40,368 nucleotides of DNA from Alphaproteobacteria bacterium (GCA_017539865.1 JAFYCE010000057.1:1-40368), one strand, 5' to 3'. Counted from the first letter of the stretch, positions 7,062 through 16,176 are shown. Numbers and translations are program-made. Notes: generated from the letters alone by a model not told the origin.

Positions 7062-7526
7062 GTCCAGATTTTTTTCGATCAAGCGGATTGTGTTCTCCGA
7101 CAGAACCATTTTATCGCGCGTATTATTAAAAAACGCGCGGACGTTTTCTTTTTTCCATTTCTTTTTTTGTCGTGTCCGGCCGGCTCCCGCCCAATCGCAA
7201 ATCATTTCGCGCACGTCCGTTTCCGTCATGTCCAAAGCGGCAAAAGATGTGTCATCGGATAAAATCCAATGCTGCCAATGATGGCGGGAACGGTGAAAAT
7301 GCGCCAGAATGGCTCTTTGATAATCCGGCGGTGCGGCACACGGATTGTAATGTCCGTCCGTGTTCCTGATTTCGCGAATCCTCGGATAGTATTTTGAATA
7401 GATGTACAACATGGACGGCAACAGCAGTTTGTCCCAGTCGTGAACGATTCCCCGCCAAAACAACCCGTGTTTGAAGCAGTAATACATGACCCAGAATTTG
7501 TGCCGCAGCAAATAGAAAATGTACAT
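7047..7526 (-). CDS. DUF5662 family protein
   Basis: The protein has 159 residues and opens with YLLRHKFWVMYYCFKHGLFWRGIVHDWDKL. His/Asp pairs (HDWDK about residues 29-33; HFHRSRHHWQHW about 76-87) are the signature of DUF5662, a small His-rich family found in phages and bacteria whose activity is unknown but whose HD-like residues suggest metal binding. The basic C-terminus (RTRQKKKWKKENV) may contact nucleic acid or membrane. It starts 4 bases after the stop codon of the NAD(P)HX repair gene, so it is the second gene of that operon. Its end overlaps the convergent 69-residue gene by 15 bases. Confidence 0.75.
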   Translation of the reverse strand: MYIFYLLRHKFWVMYYCFKHGLFWRGIVHDWDKLLLPSMLYIYSKYYPRIREIRNTDGHYNPCAAPPDYQRAILAHFHRSRHHWQHWILSDDTSFAALDMTETDVREMICDWAGAGRTRQKKKWKKENVRAFFNNTRDKMVLSENTIRLIEKNLDSMGF

Positions 7527-7530
7527 GCGC

Positions 7531-8946
7531 CTATTTTAAACAGGATATGATGTCTTCCGCAATCAGATTTTTTCCGGCTTTTTCCGCCGCACGGGAATGA
7601 AGCCAAACGCCGGCGCAGGCGGCTTCGAACGGCGGCAGTCCCTTGGCCAGCATTGCGCCGATGATGCCATCCAAGACGTCGCCGCTTCCGGCGGTCGCTA
7701 AATCAAAGCCGGTCGTTGCATTGACGGCCGCTTTTCCGTTCGGATCGGCAATGACCGTGTCCGCGCCTTTTAAAACGACGGTGCATTTCAGCGCTTTGGC
7801 TGCCGTTAAAGCCTTCTGCAGTTTGTTTTTTTCTTTCAGCTCCGGAAACAATCGGGCAAATTCTCCCGTGTGAGGCGTGATAACGGCGCGGGAACGGTTT
7901 TTAAGACTTTTAATGAAAGGCAAGGCTCCCGCATCCGCAACAAAAGGTTTGCCGGAAGCGGCAATTAAACGCAAAAGGGATTTCGTTTCTTCGTTTTCAT
8001 CGGCTCCCATACCGATAACGGCGGCTGATATTTTATCGGTGTTGATTTGAGCGGAAAATTCTTCCGTCGTATCCGCCGTTTGTAAGACGGTTCCGGCTGT
8101 GTCGGTCGCTAGAATGGGATATATGGCGGAAGGGCAGGAAATGCTTGTCAGTCCGGCACCGGCACGGCGACAGGCCTGAGCGGCTAAGCGGGCGGCTCCG
8201 ATCATTTTCCCGCAACGGATCAGAACGGCTCCCCGTGAATATTTATGATCATACGGCGTCGCTTCGGGAATGGAAAAAAGTTCCGGTGTGTTCTCGTAAA
8301 AGGAGGCTCCCGTTTTTCGGACGATGTCATCGGGAATGCCGATAGGGCAAACGACAAGCCGTCCGGCATATTCTTTTCCGGGATAAAGGTAATGTCCGAT
8401 TTTCGGTCGGCAGAAGGTCACGGTCATTTCACACATCGGCGCCGCTCCCATGATTTCTCCGGTGTCCGCGTGAACGCCGCTGGGAATATCCATGGCGACG
8501 CAGGGCAAGCGGCTTTCGTTAAGGGCGTTGAAAAAATCGGCAATATCGCTTTGAACCGGTCGCGACAGGCCGATGCCGAAGATGGCGTCAACAACCAGCC
8601 CTCCGTTTTTGGCCGGTTTAGCCAATCGTTTGAAGGAAAGCCGGCGTTTCGTTCCGTGAAAGCGTTTCGCGTTGAAACGGGCGAAGGGGGACATCTTTTC
8701 TTCCGTTTCGGTCATGGCGACTTCCACCGGCCATCCCCATTGAGCCAGAATGCGGGCGGCGACGAAACCGTCTCCGCCGTTGTTGCCGGTGCCGCATAAA
8801 ATCAAAACGGGACATTTGTGATAGTTTCTTGCAATTTGACAAGCCGCAGCAAAACCGGCGTTTTCCATAAGTTGTATTTCCGGCATGATTCTTGCAACGG
8901 TTTCTTTGTCGGCTTGGTACATTTGTTCGGCAGTCAGAATTTCCAT
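7531..8946 (-). CDS. nnr: Bifunctional NAD(P)H-hydrate epimerase / ADP-dependent NAD(P)H-hydrate dehydratase
   Basis: This cytoplasmic repair enzyme converts damaged R/S-NADHX and NADPHX back to NAD(P)H. The N-terminal epimerase half (about 1-205, YjeF_N) has LMENAG (26-31), GTGNNGGDGF (52-61) and the later VAMDIPSGVHADTG loop. The C-terminal half (about 215-471) has the ribokinase-like dehydratase fold with VITPHTGEFARL, KGADTVIADP and the ATP/ADP-site motif TAGSGDVLDG. Its 471 residues are close to the usual 490-500 of the fused form. The ATG at 8946 has no strong ribosome site. A DUF5662 gene follows after 4 bases. Confidence 0.95.
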   Translation of the reverse strand: MEILTAEQMYQADKETVARIMPEIQLMENAGFAAACQIARNYHKCPVLILCGTGNNGGDGFVAARILAQWGWPVEVAMTETEEKMSPFARFNAKRFHGTKRRLSFKRLAKPAKNGGLVVDAIFGIGLSRPVQSDIADFFNALNESRLPCVAMDIPSGVHADTGEIMGAAPMCEMTVTFCRPKIGHYLYPGKEYAGRLVVCPIGIPDDIVRKTGASFYENTPELFSIPEATPYDHKYSRGAVLIRCGKMIGAARLAAQACRRAGAGLTSISCPSAIYPILATDTAGTVLQTADTTEEFSAQINTDKISAAVIGMGADENEETKSLLRLIAASGKPFVADAGALPFIKSLKNRSRAVITPHTGEFARLFPELKEKNKLQKALTAAKALKCTVVLKGADTVIADPNGKAAVNATTGFDLATAGSGDVLDGIIGAMLAKGLPPFEAACAGVWLHSRAAEKAGKNLIAEDIISCLK

Positions 8947-8973
8947 GGTCGGGACTTTCGAAATGTTTGAGCT

Positions 8974-9002
8974 TTGTTAATCTTTAGTCACTATACTATA
9001 TC
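8974..9002 (+). promoter_or_regulatory. Candidate promoter of the nudix-lipoprotein-zupT operon
   Basis: TTGTTA (8974-8979), a 17-base spacer and TATATC (8997-9002). A TATACT at 8992-8997 is an alternative -10. The strong SD (GGAGGAG, 9013-9019) sits 12 bases before the ATG, which is longer than optimal. Confidence 0.45.
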
Positions 9003-9031
9003 CGTTTCGTCCGGAGGAGAATTTAAAAAAT

Positions 9032-9646
9032 ATGATAGAAAGAAAAAGGGAAAATATTCAAATAATAAAAAAAACGCCTCTGTATGAAAAATTTTTCAAG
9101 GTGGATGAGTATCTTTTGAAATTTCCGCTTTATAACGGCGGAATGAGCCCTTTGATTTCCAGAGAAGTGATGACGCGCGGAAAGGCCGCCGGCGTTTTAT
9201 TGTATGATCCGGATATGGAACGATTGGTTTTTGTCGAACAAATACGCGCCGGCGCTTTTGTCGCCGGAGAGCATCCGTGGCTTTTGGAATGCGTGGCGGG
9301 CATGATCGATTCAGGTGAAACACCGCAAGAAGTGGCAGTTCGGGAGGCTAAAGAGGAAGCCGGTGCGGATGTTTCGGATATTGAACCGATCGCTGAATAT
9401 TTTTCCTCTCCGGGGGGGTGTTCTGAAAAGTTTTTTCTGTTTTGCGGCCGCGTTGATTCAAAACACGTCGCTTCTTATGCCGGCTTGCCGTCTGAAAACG
9501 AAGATATTCGCATTGTCGTTTTATCTGTTGAAGAAACCGAAAAAATGCTGGCTCAGGGAAAATTTAACACGGCTTTATCAATCATTGCCGTGCAATGGTT
9601 TTTAATGAATAAGGAAAATTTGCGGAAAAAATGGGGGATGTCATGA
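9032..9646 (+). CDS. nudF: NUDIX hydrolase, ADP-ribose pyrophosphatase type
   Basis: The 204 residues include an N-terminal swapped-domain-like stretch and the YNGGMSPLISREVMTRG segment seen in ADP-ribose pyrophosphatases. A perfect Nudix box follows: G-x5-E-x7-REAKEEAG, starting at GMIDSGE. SSPGGCSEKF shortly after is the family's usual loop. The likely reaction is hydrolysis of ADP-ribose or related nucleoside diphosphate sugars to AMP and a sugar phosphate in the cytoplasm, with Mg2+ bound by the Nudix glutamates. The stop codon overlaps the next ATG (ATGA). A G7 run (9412-9418) lies in the coding sequence, but runs of this length are expected by chance. Exact substrate is not settled by sequence. 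Confidence 0.9.
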   Translation: MIERKRENIQIIKKTPLYEKFFKVDEYLLKFPLYNGGMSPLISREVMTRGKAAGVLLYDPDMERLVFVEQIRAGAFVAGEHPWLLECVAGMIDSGETPQEVAVREAKEEAGADVSDIEPIAEYFSSPGGCSEKFFLFCGRVDSKHVASYAGLPSENEDIRIVVLSVEETEKMLAQGKFNTALSIIAVQWFLMNKENLRKKWGMS

Positions 9647-10800
9647 ATATACGCCGAAAATTATCAGGAACGGTCAGCGCCGCTGTTTTGACCGTATCGA
9701 CTTTGATTTGCGGGTGTTCCACGCCGGGGGATTCTTTGTTTAAAACAAAAACGGAGCAGGCTATTTTGAATTGGTCGACCGGACAGAATGAAGAAGCCCT
9801 GCATTATGCTCAAAAAGCGTTGCTGGATAATCCCGATGATTTGTATGCGATTATGATCGCCGGATTATCCTATGAAAGTTTGGGATATCCCAATCAAGCC
9901 AGAGCTATGTATGAACAGGCGGTTGATATTGACAGCGCCGGTATCGGCGTGTTCGGAGCAATACGCAACATTCCGCCGGAAGATTTGAAAAAGACCATCG
10001 CAGCCAGATTGGCGGCATTAAGTTTGCCGCAGACGCAGTTGGCGGTGATCGATCCGAAAACAAACAATGCCGTTTTCACCTTGGCCGGTTTTCCCGCTTC
10101 CGAAGAAGAAAAGAAAAGCGAACCGTCTGTCAGTCGGGAAACAATAAAAGGCGGCTTGGATATGTTGGAAGAAGGCGACCGCAATCTCGTTTTGCGCTTT
10201 TTGACGTTTAACCGTCTGCGTGATGAAAAATACGTGACGCCGGACGAATGGCTATCCCGACGTACGGTCAATTTAGGCGGTTTGTTGCCGTATACATTGA
10301 CGCCGGCGGCCAAAGGGCTGGATTTGCCAGCGCCGACGGGCGACGTTATCGTCGGACGATTGAATGCTTTGCGTGAAGCTTTGGAAATGAGGGCGATTAC
10401 ACCGCGCGAGCATGCCGCCGAACGTGAAATCATTTTGGAAGCTCTGTTGCCGTCCAATCCGTTTTATCGTATGGACGCGGCACCCGTTCCGCGCGATATT
10501 TTGGAAGGGGCGACCGCACTGAGACGTATCGAAATGCTGCAAAATATCGGTTTGATTACGCCGGAAGAAGCTAAAAAGGAAAAAGAGGCCATCGAGAAGC
10601 TGACATATGCCAAAATCGGTATGACAGGCGGGGACGCCAAGCCGAATGAAGCTGCGGCAAAGTGCATTCAAAAATGTTTGAGTGCGCCGGCTACGCCATG
10701 TTCGGCTGTTGCCAAGCCGGTCAAGAAAAGTGGCACACCGGCCAAGAGAAAGCCGGCGGCCAAGAAAAAGGCCGTGGCAAAAAGCTGTCCGTGTTCATAA
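9643..10800 (+). CDS. TPR-containing lipoprotein
   Basis: The protein has 385 residues from the ATG at 9643, chosen over 9631 because it overlaps the nudF stop as ATGA with GGGGGA at good spacing. It has a lipoprotein signal peptide ending in ICGC, with Cys as the future N-terminal residue, so it should be an envelope lipoprotein. Two TPR-like helical hairpins follow (NEEALHYAQKALLDNPDD; SLGYPNQARAMYEQAVDID). The middle is helical, with repeated ITPEE/ITPRE segments. The C-terminal 35 residues are extremely basic and Ala/Pro/Lys-rich (AKRKPAAKKKAVAKS), perhaps binding peptidoglycan or an acidic polymer. Similar TPR lipoproteins act as assembly or scaffolding factors; no specific role can be named. 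Confidence 0.8.
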   Translation: MNIRRKLSGTVSAAVLTVSTLICGCSTPGDSLFKTKTEQAILNWSTGQNEEALHYAQKALLDNPDDLYAIMIAGLSYESLGYPNQARAMYEQAVDIDSAGIGVFGAIRNIPPEDLKKTIAARLAALSLPQTQLAVIDPKTNNAVFTLAGFPASEEEKKSEPSVSRETIKGGLDMLEEGDRNLVLRFLTFNRLRDEKYVTPDEWLSRRTVNLGGLLPYTLTPAAKGLDLPAPTGDVIVGRLNALREALEMRAITPREHAAEREIILEALLPSNPFYRMDAAPVPRDILEGATALRRIEMLQNIGLITPEEAKKEKEAIEKLTYAKIGMTGGDAKPNEAAAKCIQKCLSAPATPCSAVAKPVKKSGTPAKRKPAAKKKAVAKSCPCS

Positions 10801-10816
10801 ATAAAAAGAGGTGAAA

Positions 10817-11593
10817 ATGTTTTCCGCTCCGGCTGTTCATGCGTTCGTTCTTTCCACGGCGGCCGGAGCGGCAACGGTTTTAGGTTGTTTTCCCGTCTTT
10901 TTCTCTTCCGGTAAAAATGAACGCGTTTTAGCTGTCGCGTTGGGTTTGGCCGCCGGCGTCATGCTCAGCGTTTCTTTTTTAGAGCTATATCCCGAAGCGG
11001 AACGGCTGTTCAAAACGGAATTATCCGGAAAGCAGGCTGTTTTGGTTTCCGTTTTATGTTTGTTGGCCGGCGTTTTTTCAGCAGCCGTCGTTGACAGGTT
11101 TGTTCCGCATGAAGATTTCAATCCTGAAACGGGAGAGGCTGCACACAAAAATCTTTATCGAACGGGAATGCTTTCCGTCATTGTTATCGGACTGCATAAT
11201 TTTCCGGAAGGAATTGCCACTTTTATGGCCGGATATGAAAATTTATCTTTGGGGGCGTCGATCGCTCTCGCCGTTGCCATTCATAATATTCCTGAAGGAC
11301 TTTGTATCGCCGTGCCGATCTATTATGTGACACACGATAAGAAAAAAGCCGTTTTGTATACGGCTTTGTCCGGTATGGCCGAACCCGTCGGAGCTATGGC
11401 GGCTTTTTGGATTTTGCATCCGTTTCTCAATGATGCTTTACTAGGCGGCGTTTTTGCTCTTGTTGCAGGAATTATGGTTTATGTGACAGTGGAGGAATTG
11501 ATTCCGTCTTCGCGCCAATATAAGCATGACCGCGAAGCGTTATGGGCGACTTTTGCCGGTATCTGTTTAATGCCGTTAACCCGTTTGTTTTAA
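10817..11593 (+). CDS. zupT: ZIP-family metal transporter (ZupT-like)
   Basis: This inner-membrane transporter probably imports Zn2+ and possibly other divalent metals. About 8 hydrophobic helices are visible over 258 residues. The two family signature helices carry the metal-site motifs HNFPEGIATF and, one helix later, HNIPEGLCIA, both intact. An earlier FLELYPEAE motif and the late VYVTVEELIP also fit ZupT. I prefer the ATG at 10817 over the GTG at 10811 because AGAGG (10807-10811) is spaced for it. It follows the lipoprotein gene by 16 bases and is probably in its operon. Its last 18 bases overlap the convergent ankyrin gene. Confidence 0.92.
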   Translation: MFSAPAVHAFVLSTAAGAATVLGCFPVFFSSGKNERVLAVALGLAAGVMLSVSFLELYPEAERLFKTELSGKQAVLVSVLCLLAGVFSAAVVDRFVPHEDFNPETGEAAHKNLYRTGMLSVIVIGLHNFPEGIATFMAGYENLSLGASIALAVAIHNIPEGLCIAVPIYYVTHDKKKAVLYTALSGMAEPVGAMAAFWILHPFLNDALLGGVFALVAGIMVYVTVEELIPSSRQYKHDREALWATFAGICLMPLTRLF

Positions 11594-12187
11594 TTTCAAT
11601 AACGCCGGAACGTCCGTTCCGAAGCAGGACGAATTCAAAACGACATAATCTGCGGCGATTTTTCCGGATTTGTCCTTGATCGTTTTGTCCGCGCCGTTGT
11701 TCAGCAAAACTTTTATCACTTCCGGATTGGGGTTGAATGCGGAAGCCAAAATCAAGGCGGTTTGACCGTTATCGTCCATATCGTTGATATTGATGCCTTG
11801 ACTTAACAGGAACTGAACCACTTCCGTAGACGGATTGTTTTTGACGGCAATCATCAAAAGAGTCTGACCGTCCTGCAGTTTTTGCTGAATATTGATGCCG
11901 TTTTTCATCGCTTTTTTGATTTCGGAAACAGAGCCGTCTTCCATGACCTGAACCAGCAATTCCGTCGCTTTATCCATACGGATTTTCCGGCGGTGTTTTT
12001 CTTCTTCTTTCGGTTCTTCCTCTTTCTTTATCGCGACTTTTTTCTTTGGTTTTTCTTTTGCCTTTTCTTTTGCCTTTTCCTTCATCGCATTGATTTCTTC
12101 CATTTCCTCTTCGGTAAAGGTGATTTTAAAGCACAAAAAGAAAATCAAAAGAACAACGGCAATACCGGCGACAACTAACCCAATCAT
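11576..12187 (-). CDS. Membrane-anchored ankyrin-repeat protein
   Basis: The protein has 203 residues from the ATG at 12187, which is preceded by GGAGGGG. An N-terminal transmembrane helix (about 2-22: IGLVVAGIAVVLLIFFLCF) is followed by a long charged Lys/Glu helix (about 30-70, KEKAKEKAKEK... EEEPKEEEKHRRK), probably a coiled coil or stalk. Then come about three ankyrin repeats: SVSEIKKAMKNGINIQQK, DGQTLLMIAVKNNPSTEVVQ and NGQTALILASAFNPNPEVIK, ending GADKTIKDKSGK. It is probably anchored in the inner membrane with the repeats facing the cytoplasm and binding a partner. A candidate promoter lies at 12247-12275. It overlaps the convergent zupT by 18 bases. Confidence 0.85.
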   Translation of the reverse strand: MIGLVVAGIAVVLLIFFLCFKITFTEEEMEEINAMKEKAKEKAKEKPKKKVAIKKEEEPKEEEKHRRKIRMDKATELLVQVMEDGSVSEIKKAMKNGINIQQKLQDGQTLLMIAVKNNPSTEVVQFLLSQGININDMDDNGQTALILASAFNPNPEVIKVLLNNGADKTIKDKSGKIAADYVVLNSSCFGTDVPALLKLKQTG

Positions 12188-12246
12188 TAAAACACCCCTC
12201 CAGATGGTTAACGCAGAACCGTATTTCAACAAAACGTAGCTGAGAC

Positions 12247-12275
12247 AGCCTAATGGATACTGATGAAAAAGTCAA
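12247..12275 (-). promoter_or_regulatory. Candidate promoter of the ankyrin gene
   Basis: Minus strand TTGACT (12275-12270), a 17-base spacer, then TAGGCT (12252-12247). The -35 is near consensus; the -10 is weak. Confidence 0.35.
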
Positions 12276-12301
12276 TCTCTATCCGTTACGGGATGAAAGT
12301 T

Positions 12302-12910
12302 TTAATCTTTTCTTTCATATCCGATCGCCTGCGTAACGATGACGTGTTGTCCCGTCGGCAGTTGTAAGGCTTTAGCGACGGCCGCTTTGTCGAACATGGC
12401 GCGCACGACGCATCCCAAATCGGTGGCGGCGGCGTACAATTCGACATTTTGATACGCCGATCCGGCATGCATGACGGAAAAGTTGTGTTCTTTATCGCTG
12501 CCGGCATAGATTAAAACGGCGGGAACGTCTTTCATAAAGCTTTGCGAACCGAAAGCGTACATGATGTTTTCGGCCGTGATCTGTTTTAATTCGTTTTTAT
12601 CCGCGTCATACAGCCAGACACCGTTTTTATCGGCGATGTAAACGGATAAATCCTTGGCATTGCGTGCGGTCGGGATCGTGCGTCGTCCGTCATCGCGATT
12701 GACGCCGTAAGCCACCCACAGGATGTTGCTCAATGTTTGCGCGTCCAGAGTTTTCTGTTCATAGGAACGGACGGATTTGCGGTTTTTTAACGCGTCATAC
12801 AAGGTAAAACTTTTATCGATTTGCGGTTCGGGCAAATCAATGACTTCCAAGGCTTGCGCGTTTGAAACAAACAGCCCTGACAACAAAGACAAGACAAACA
12901 GTTTTTTCAT
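12302..12910 (-). CDS. Exported nitroreductase-family flavoprotein
   Basis: The protein has 202 residues: a signal peptide (MKKLFVLSLLSGLFVSNAQA), then the nitroreductase / SagB-ThcOx-like fold. Supporting motifs are the FMN-phosphate-binding RKSVRSYE (about 48-55), QTLSNILWVAYGVNR, RTIPTARNAKDLSVYI and the late SAYQNVELYAAATDLGCVVR helix. Such enzymes bind FMN and reduce or oxidise small molecules with NAD(P)H; a periplasmic location is unusual because cofactor and NAD(P)H are cytoplasmic, so the electron partner is unclear. It is the last gene of the minus-strand murA-hisG-hisD cluster, 11 bases after the hisD stop. No clear terminator follows it. Confidence 0.85.
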   Translation of the reverse strand: MKKLFVLSLLSGLFVSNAQALEVIDLPEPQIDKSFTLYDALKNRKSVRSYEQKTLDAQTLSNILWVAYGVNRDDGRRTIPTARNAKDLSVYIADKNGVWLYDADKNELKQITAENIMYAFGSQSFMKDVPAVLIYAGSDKEHNFSVMHAGSAYQNVELYAAATDLGCVVRAMFDKAAVAKALQLPTGQHVIVTQAIGYERKD

Positions 12911-12921
12911 TTTTTCCTCCG

Positions 12922-14217
12922 TTATTTGCTTAAACGTTTTTGAACGGAGGCGGCATGCGCGGTCAGCCCTTCCGCTTGACCCAGCAAAACGGCGGCTTTG
13001 CCGATTTCTTTCAATGTCTTGTCTGTACAGGAAAGAATCGTCGTGCGCTTCATAAAGCTTTGCACGCCCAGTCCGGATGAAAAGCGCGCACTTCTTGCTG
13101 TCGGCAGAACATGGTTCGGGCCGCCGATATAATCACCGACTGCTTCGGGGGTGTGATGACCTAGGAAAATCGAACCGGCGTGGTGAACGTGACGGCAGAG
13201 TTCTTCGGGATTTTCAACGCTTAATTCCAAGTGTTCCGGAGCGATCCTGTCCGCCAGAGCGCCGGCTTGTCCTTTCAAATTTTCCACAAGAATGATCGCG
13301 CCGTTATCCTCCCAGCTTTTGCGGGCGATAGCCTTCCTGTCCAAAGTTTTGAGCTGTTTTTCGATTTCCGTATTCACTTCATTTGCAAAATCTGCGTTAT
13401 CGGTAATCAGAACGGAGCGCGCGGAAACGTCATGTTCCGCTTGGGACAACAGATCCGCTGCCGTCCATTCGGGCTTTGCCGTTTTGTCCGCAATGACCAG
13501 AATTTCCGAAGGCCCTGCAATCATATCAATGCCGACGCGGCCGAAAACCTGCCGTTTCGCCGCAGCGACGAAAGCGTTTCCGGGGCCGACGATCATGTCG
13601 ACCGGCTTAATCGTTTCCGTACCGTGTGCCAAAGCACCGATTGCCTGTGCGCCGCCGATACGATAGATTTCTTCAATGCCGACGCAGTCCGCCGCCGCCA
13701 ATACCAACGGATTGATTTTTCCGTCGGGGCAGGGGACGACCATCACGATTCTTTGAACGCCGGCGACTTTGGCGGGAATCGCATTCATCAAAACCGAAGA
13801 CGGATAAGCCGCCGTGCCGCCGGGGACATAAAGCCCCGCCGCCATTACGGGCGTCCACCGCCATCCCATCAAAGCGCCGGTTTCATCATTGAAGAAATGA
13901 CTTTCCGGTGTTTGTTTGTCGTGAAAAGCCTCTATCCGTTCCGCCGCCAGATAAAGCGCATCCAATGTTTCTTTGTTACAAGAGGCAACGGCATTTTCGA
14001 TTTCTTCCACGCTGATGCGCATCGTTTCGGCCGTCAGGTTCAGCCGATCGAATTTTGCCGTGTATTCAAGGACGGCTTTGTCACCGTTTTTGCGGACGTT
14101 CTCTAAAATTTCCGAAACGGTCGCGGCAACGTCGGGGGCATTTTCCCGCTTGGCGTTCAAAAACGATTGAAATCTTTTTTCGAAGTCATTATCGCGGATA
14201 TCAATTTTCAAGGTCAT
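12922..14217 (-). CDS. hisD: Histidinol dehydrogenase
   Basis: It catalyses the last two steps of histidine synthesis, L-histidinol to histidine with two NAD+, using Zn2+. The 431-residue length is normal. Family motifs are intact: YVPGGTAAYPSSVLMN, GGAQAIGALAHGT, MIVGPGNAFVAAAKRQVFG, DMIAGPSEI, SQAEHDVSAR (Zn and base region) and APEHLEL, with a catalytic His. GGPNHVLPT near the C-terminus is also typical. Its first 17 bases overlap the end of hisG, so the two are translationally linked. No other his genes are in view, so the pathway is scattered in this genome. Confidence 0.97.
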   Translation of the reverse strand: MTLKIDIRDNDFEKRFQSFLNAKRENAPDVAATVSEILENVRKNGDKAVLEYTAKFDRLNLTAETMRISVEEIENAVASCNKETLDALYLAAERIEAFHDKQTPESHFFNDETGALMGWRWTPVMAAGLYVPGGTAAYPSSVLMNAIPAKVAGVQRIVMVVPCPDGKINPLVLAAADCVGIEEIYRIGGAQAIGALAHGTETIKPVDMIVGPGNAFVAAAKRQVFGRVGIDMIAGPSEILVIADKTAKPEWTAADLLSQAEHDVSARSVLITDNADFANEVNTEIEKQLKTLDRKAIARKSWEDNGAIILVENLKGQAGALADRIAPEHLELSVENPEELCRHVHHAGSIFLGHHTPEAVGDYIGGPNHVLPTARSARFSSGLGVQSFMKRTTILSCTDKTLKEIGKAAVLLGQAEGLTAHAASVQKRLSK

Positions 14218-14857
14218 TTAAAGCTCCTTTGAATTTGTCCAGCCAAGCGGTCATTTCGACGGTTCTTGTTTTAAACGTCGTCCGGTTGATAATCAATCTG
14301 GCGGAAATGTCCATGATCGATTCGATTTCAGTCAGTCCGTTCGCTTTCAACGTTGCGCCGGAAGAAACGACGTCAACGATTCTATGACACAGGCCGATCG
14401 TGGGCGCCAGTTCCATCGCTCCGGACAATTTGATGCATTCGGCTTGGATTCCTTTGGACTGATAGTATTTTTTCGTGATGTTCGGGTATTTTGTCGCTAC
14501 GCGGACATGACCGGCTCGGGCTAAATTATCCTCGGTGTATCCGGCGGGAGCGGCGGCGGACATCCGGCATTTTCCGATGCCCAAATCAAGCGGTGCGTAA
14601 ATTTCCGAGTAATCGAATTCGGCCAACACGTCGTTGCCGCAAATTCCGAGCTGTGCCGCGCCGAATGCGACGAAAGTCGCCACGTCGAAGCTTCTGACCC
14701 GAATCAGTTCCACGTCGGGATCGTCCGTTTTAAAACGCAAAAGACGGGAGTCTTCGTCGAAAAAGGCGTCTTCGGGCTGAATGCCCGTATGCGACAGAAA
14801 AGGAGCCGCTTCTTTCAAGATCCGGCCTTTCGGCAAAGCGATAATGGTTTTCGACAT
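14201..14857 (-). CDS. hisG: ATP phosphoribosyltransferase, short form
   Basis: It condenses ATP and PRPP in the first committed step of histidine biosynthesis. The protein has 218 residues and lacks the C-terminal ACT-like regulatory domain, so it is the HisG-S type, which works with the HisRS-like subunit HisZ; no hisZ is in the window. Family landmarks are IALPKGRILKEAAP (5-18), QLGICGNDVL (about 68-77), DLGIGKCRM, VATKYPNIT and the PRPP-binding loop DVVSSGATLKANGL (about 163-176). The start lies 5 bases after the murA stop; the end overlaps hisD by 17 bases. Confidence 0.95.
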   Translation of the reverse strand: MSKTIIALPKGRILKEAAPFLSHTGIQPEDAFFDEDSRLLRFKTDDPDVELIRVRSFDVATFVAFGAAQLGICGNDVLAEFDYSEIYAPLDLGIGKCRMSAAAPAGYTEDNLARAGHVRVATKYPNITKKYYQSKGIQAECIKLSGAMELAPTIGLCHRIVDVVSSGATLKANGLTEIESIMDISARLIINRTTFKTRTVEMTAWLDKFKGALNDLEN

Positions 14858-14862
14858 TTTTA

Positions 14863-16140
14863 TTATTCTCCGTGCAGGCGTTCGATTTTCGCCCCGCAGG
14901 AAGACAGCTTGTCTTCCAAATGTTCATAGCCGCGGTCAAGGTGATAAACGCGGTTGACGATCGTTTCCCCTTCCGCTGCCAGTCCGGCCAATACCAATCC
15001 CATGGATGCGCGCAAATCGGTTGCCATGACTTCCGCGCCGGAAAGATGCCGGACGCCTCTGATAATCGCGGAAGAAACGCCGTGTACATTGATGTTCGCC
15101 CCCATGCGCGCCAGTTCGGGAACATGCATAAAGCGGTTTTCAAAAATGGATTCCGTGACCAGCGAGGCGCCGCTGACCGTTGTCAAAAGCGCCGTTAATT
15201 GGGCTTGAACGTCGGTCGGAAAACCGGGGTATGGCTCCGTCATTACGTCCGTGCCGATTAAATAGGCATCCTGTGCGTCGGTGACAAAGCCGTTTTCCGT
15301 TTCGGTAATCGTGACGCCGATATCGGTCAGGACGTGGGCGACGGCGGAAAGCAGATTAAGGGAAATATCCGTCAACTCTATTCTGCCGCGTGTAATGGCG
15401 GCGGCAATCGCGTACGAAGCCGCTTCGATTCTGTCGGCGATGACTCTGTGTGTCGCGGAATGCAAGCGTTCCACACCGTCGACAATCAACGTATCCGTTC
15501 CCAGTCCTTTGATTTCGGCCCCCATTTTAATGAGGCATTCGGCCAGATCCGTGATTTCCGGTTCTCTTGCGGCGTTTTTAATGACGGTGCGCCCTTCGGC
15601 CAAAGTCGCCGCCATCAGGATGTTTTCCGTGCCGCCGACGGTGACTTTCGGAAAGACGATTTCTGCGCCTTTCAGTTTTTTTTCATTCGTGAAAGCGACG
15701 ATGTAACCTTCTTTGATTTTGATTTCCGCTCCCATCTTTTCCAAAGCGGACAGGTGCAGATCGACAGGGCGCGTCCCGATGGCACAGCCGCCGGGCAGGG
15801 ATACTTTAGCCTTGCCGAAACGGGAGAGCAGAGGGCCTAAAACCAAAATGGACGCGCGCATTTTGCGCACGATGTCGTAAGGGGCTTTCAGATTGAAGAT
15901 GCGGGAAGCGTCAAAACACAAAGCGCCGCCGTCCTGATCGGTCAAAGTCAGCCTGACCCCGTGCTGGGCAAGCAGATTTGTCATCGTCATGATGTCGGCC
16001 AGATGCGGCAGGTTCGTCAGTGTCAGCTCTTCATCGGACAGCAGGCAGGCCGCCATCAAAGGCAAAGCCGCGTTTTTTGCGCCGCTGATTTTGATTCTGC
16101 CGTTTAAAGGCGTACCGCCGATGATGCGAATGCGATCCAT
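14863..16140 (-). CDS. murA: UDP-N-acetylglucosamine 1-carboxyvinyltransferase
   Basis: It transfers enolpyruvate from PEP to UDP-GlcNAc, the first committed step of peptidoglycan synthesis, in the cytoplasm. The 425 residues have the normal length. GAKNAALP (residues 20-27, Lys22) and [16 protein letters not shown] carry the active site; Cys119 is the fosfomycin-reactive nucleophile, so the Cys-to-Asp resistance variant is absent. [27 protein letters not shown] and [15 protein letters not shown] are further family signatures. It follows a 52-residue gene by 36 bases and precedes hisG by 5. Linkage of murA with his genes is common in Alphaproteobacteria. Confidence 0.97.
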   Translation of the reverse strand: MDRIRIIGGTPLNGRIKISGAKNAALPLMAACLLSDEELTLTNLPHLADIMTMTNLLAQHGVRLTLTDQDGGALCFDASRIFNLKAPYDIVRKMRASILVLGPLLSRFGKAKVSLPGGCAIGTRPVDLHLSALEKMGAEIKIKEGYIVAFTNEKKLKGAEIVFPKVTVGGTENILMAATLAEGRTVIKNAAREPEITDLAECLIKMGAEIKGLGTDTLIVDGVERLHSATHRVIADRIEAASYAIAAAITRGRIELTDISLNLLSAVAHVLTDIGVTITETENGFVTDAQDAYLIGTDVMTEPYPGFPTDVQAQLTALLTTVSGASLVTESIFENRFMHVPELARMGANINVHGVSSAIIRGVRHLSGAEVMATDLRASMGLVLAGLAAEGETIVNRVYHLDRGYEHLEDKLSSCGAKIERLHGE

Positions 16141-16176
16141 TTTTATTTAAAGTCCGACTTTTGTTTTAATTCTTTT

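Noticed and set aside
9412-9418. G7 run in nudF as a phase-variation tract
   Set aside because: A G or C run of seven is expected about five times by chance in 40 kb at this composition; nothing else supports it.
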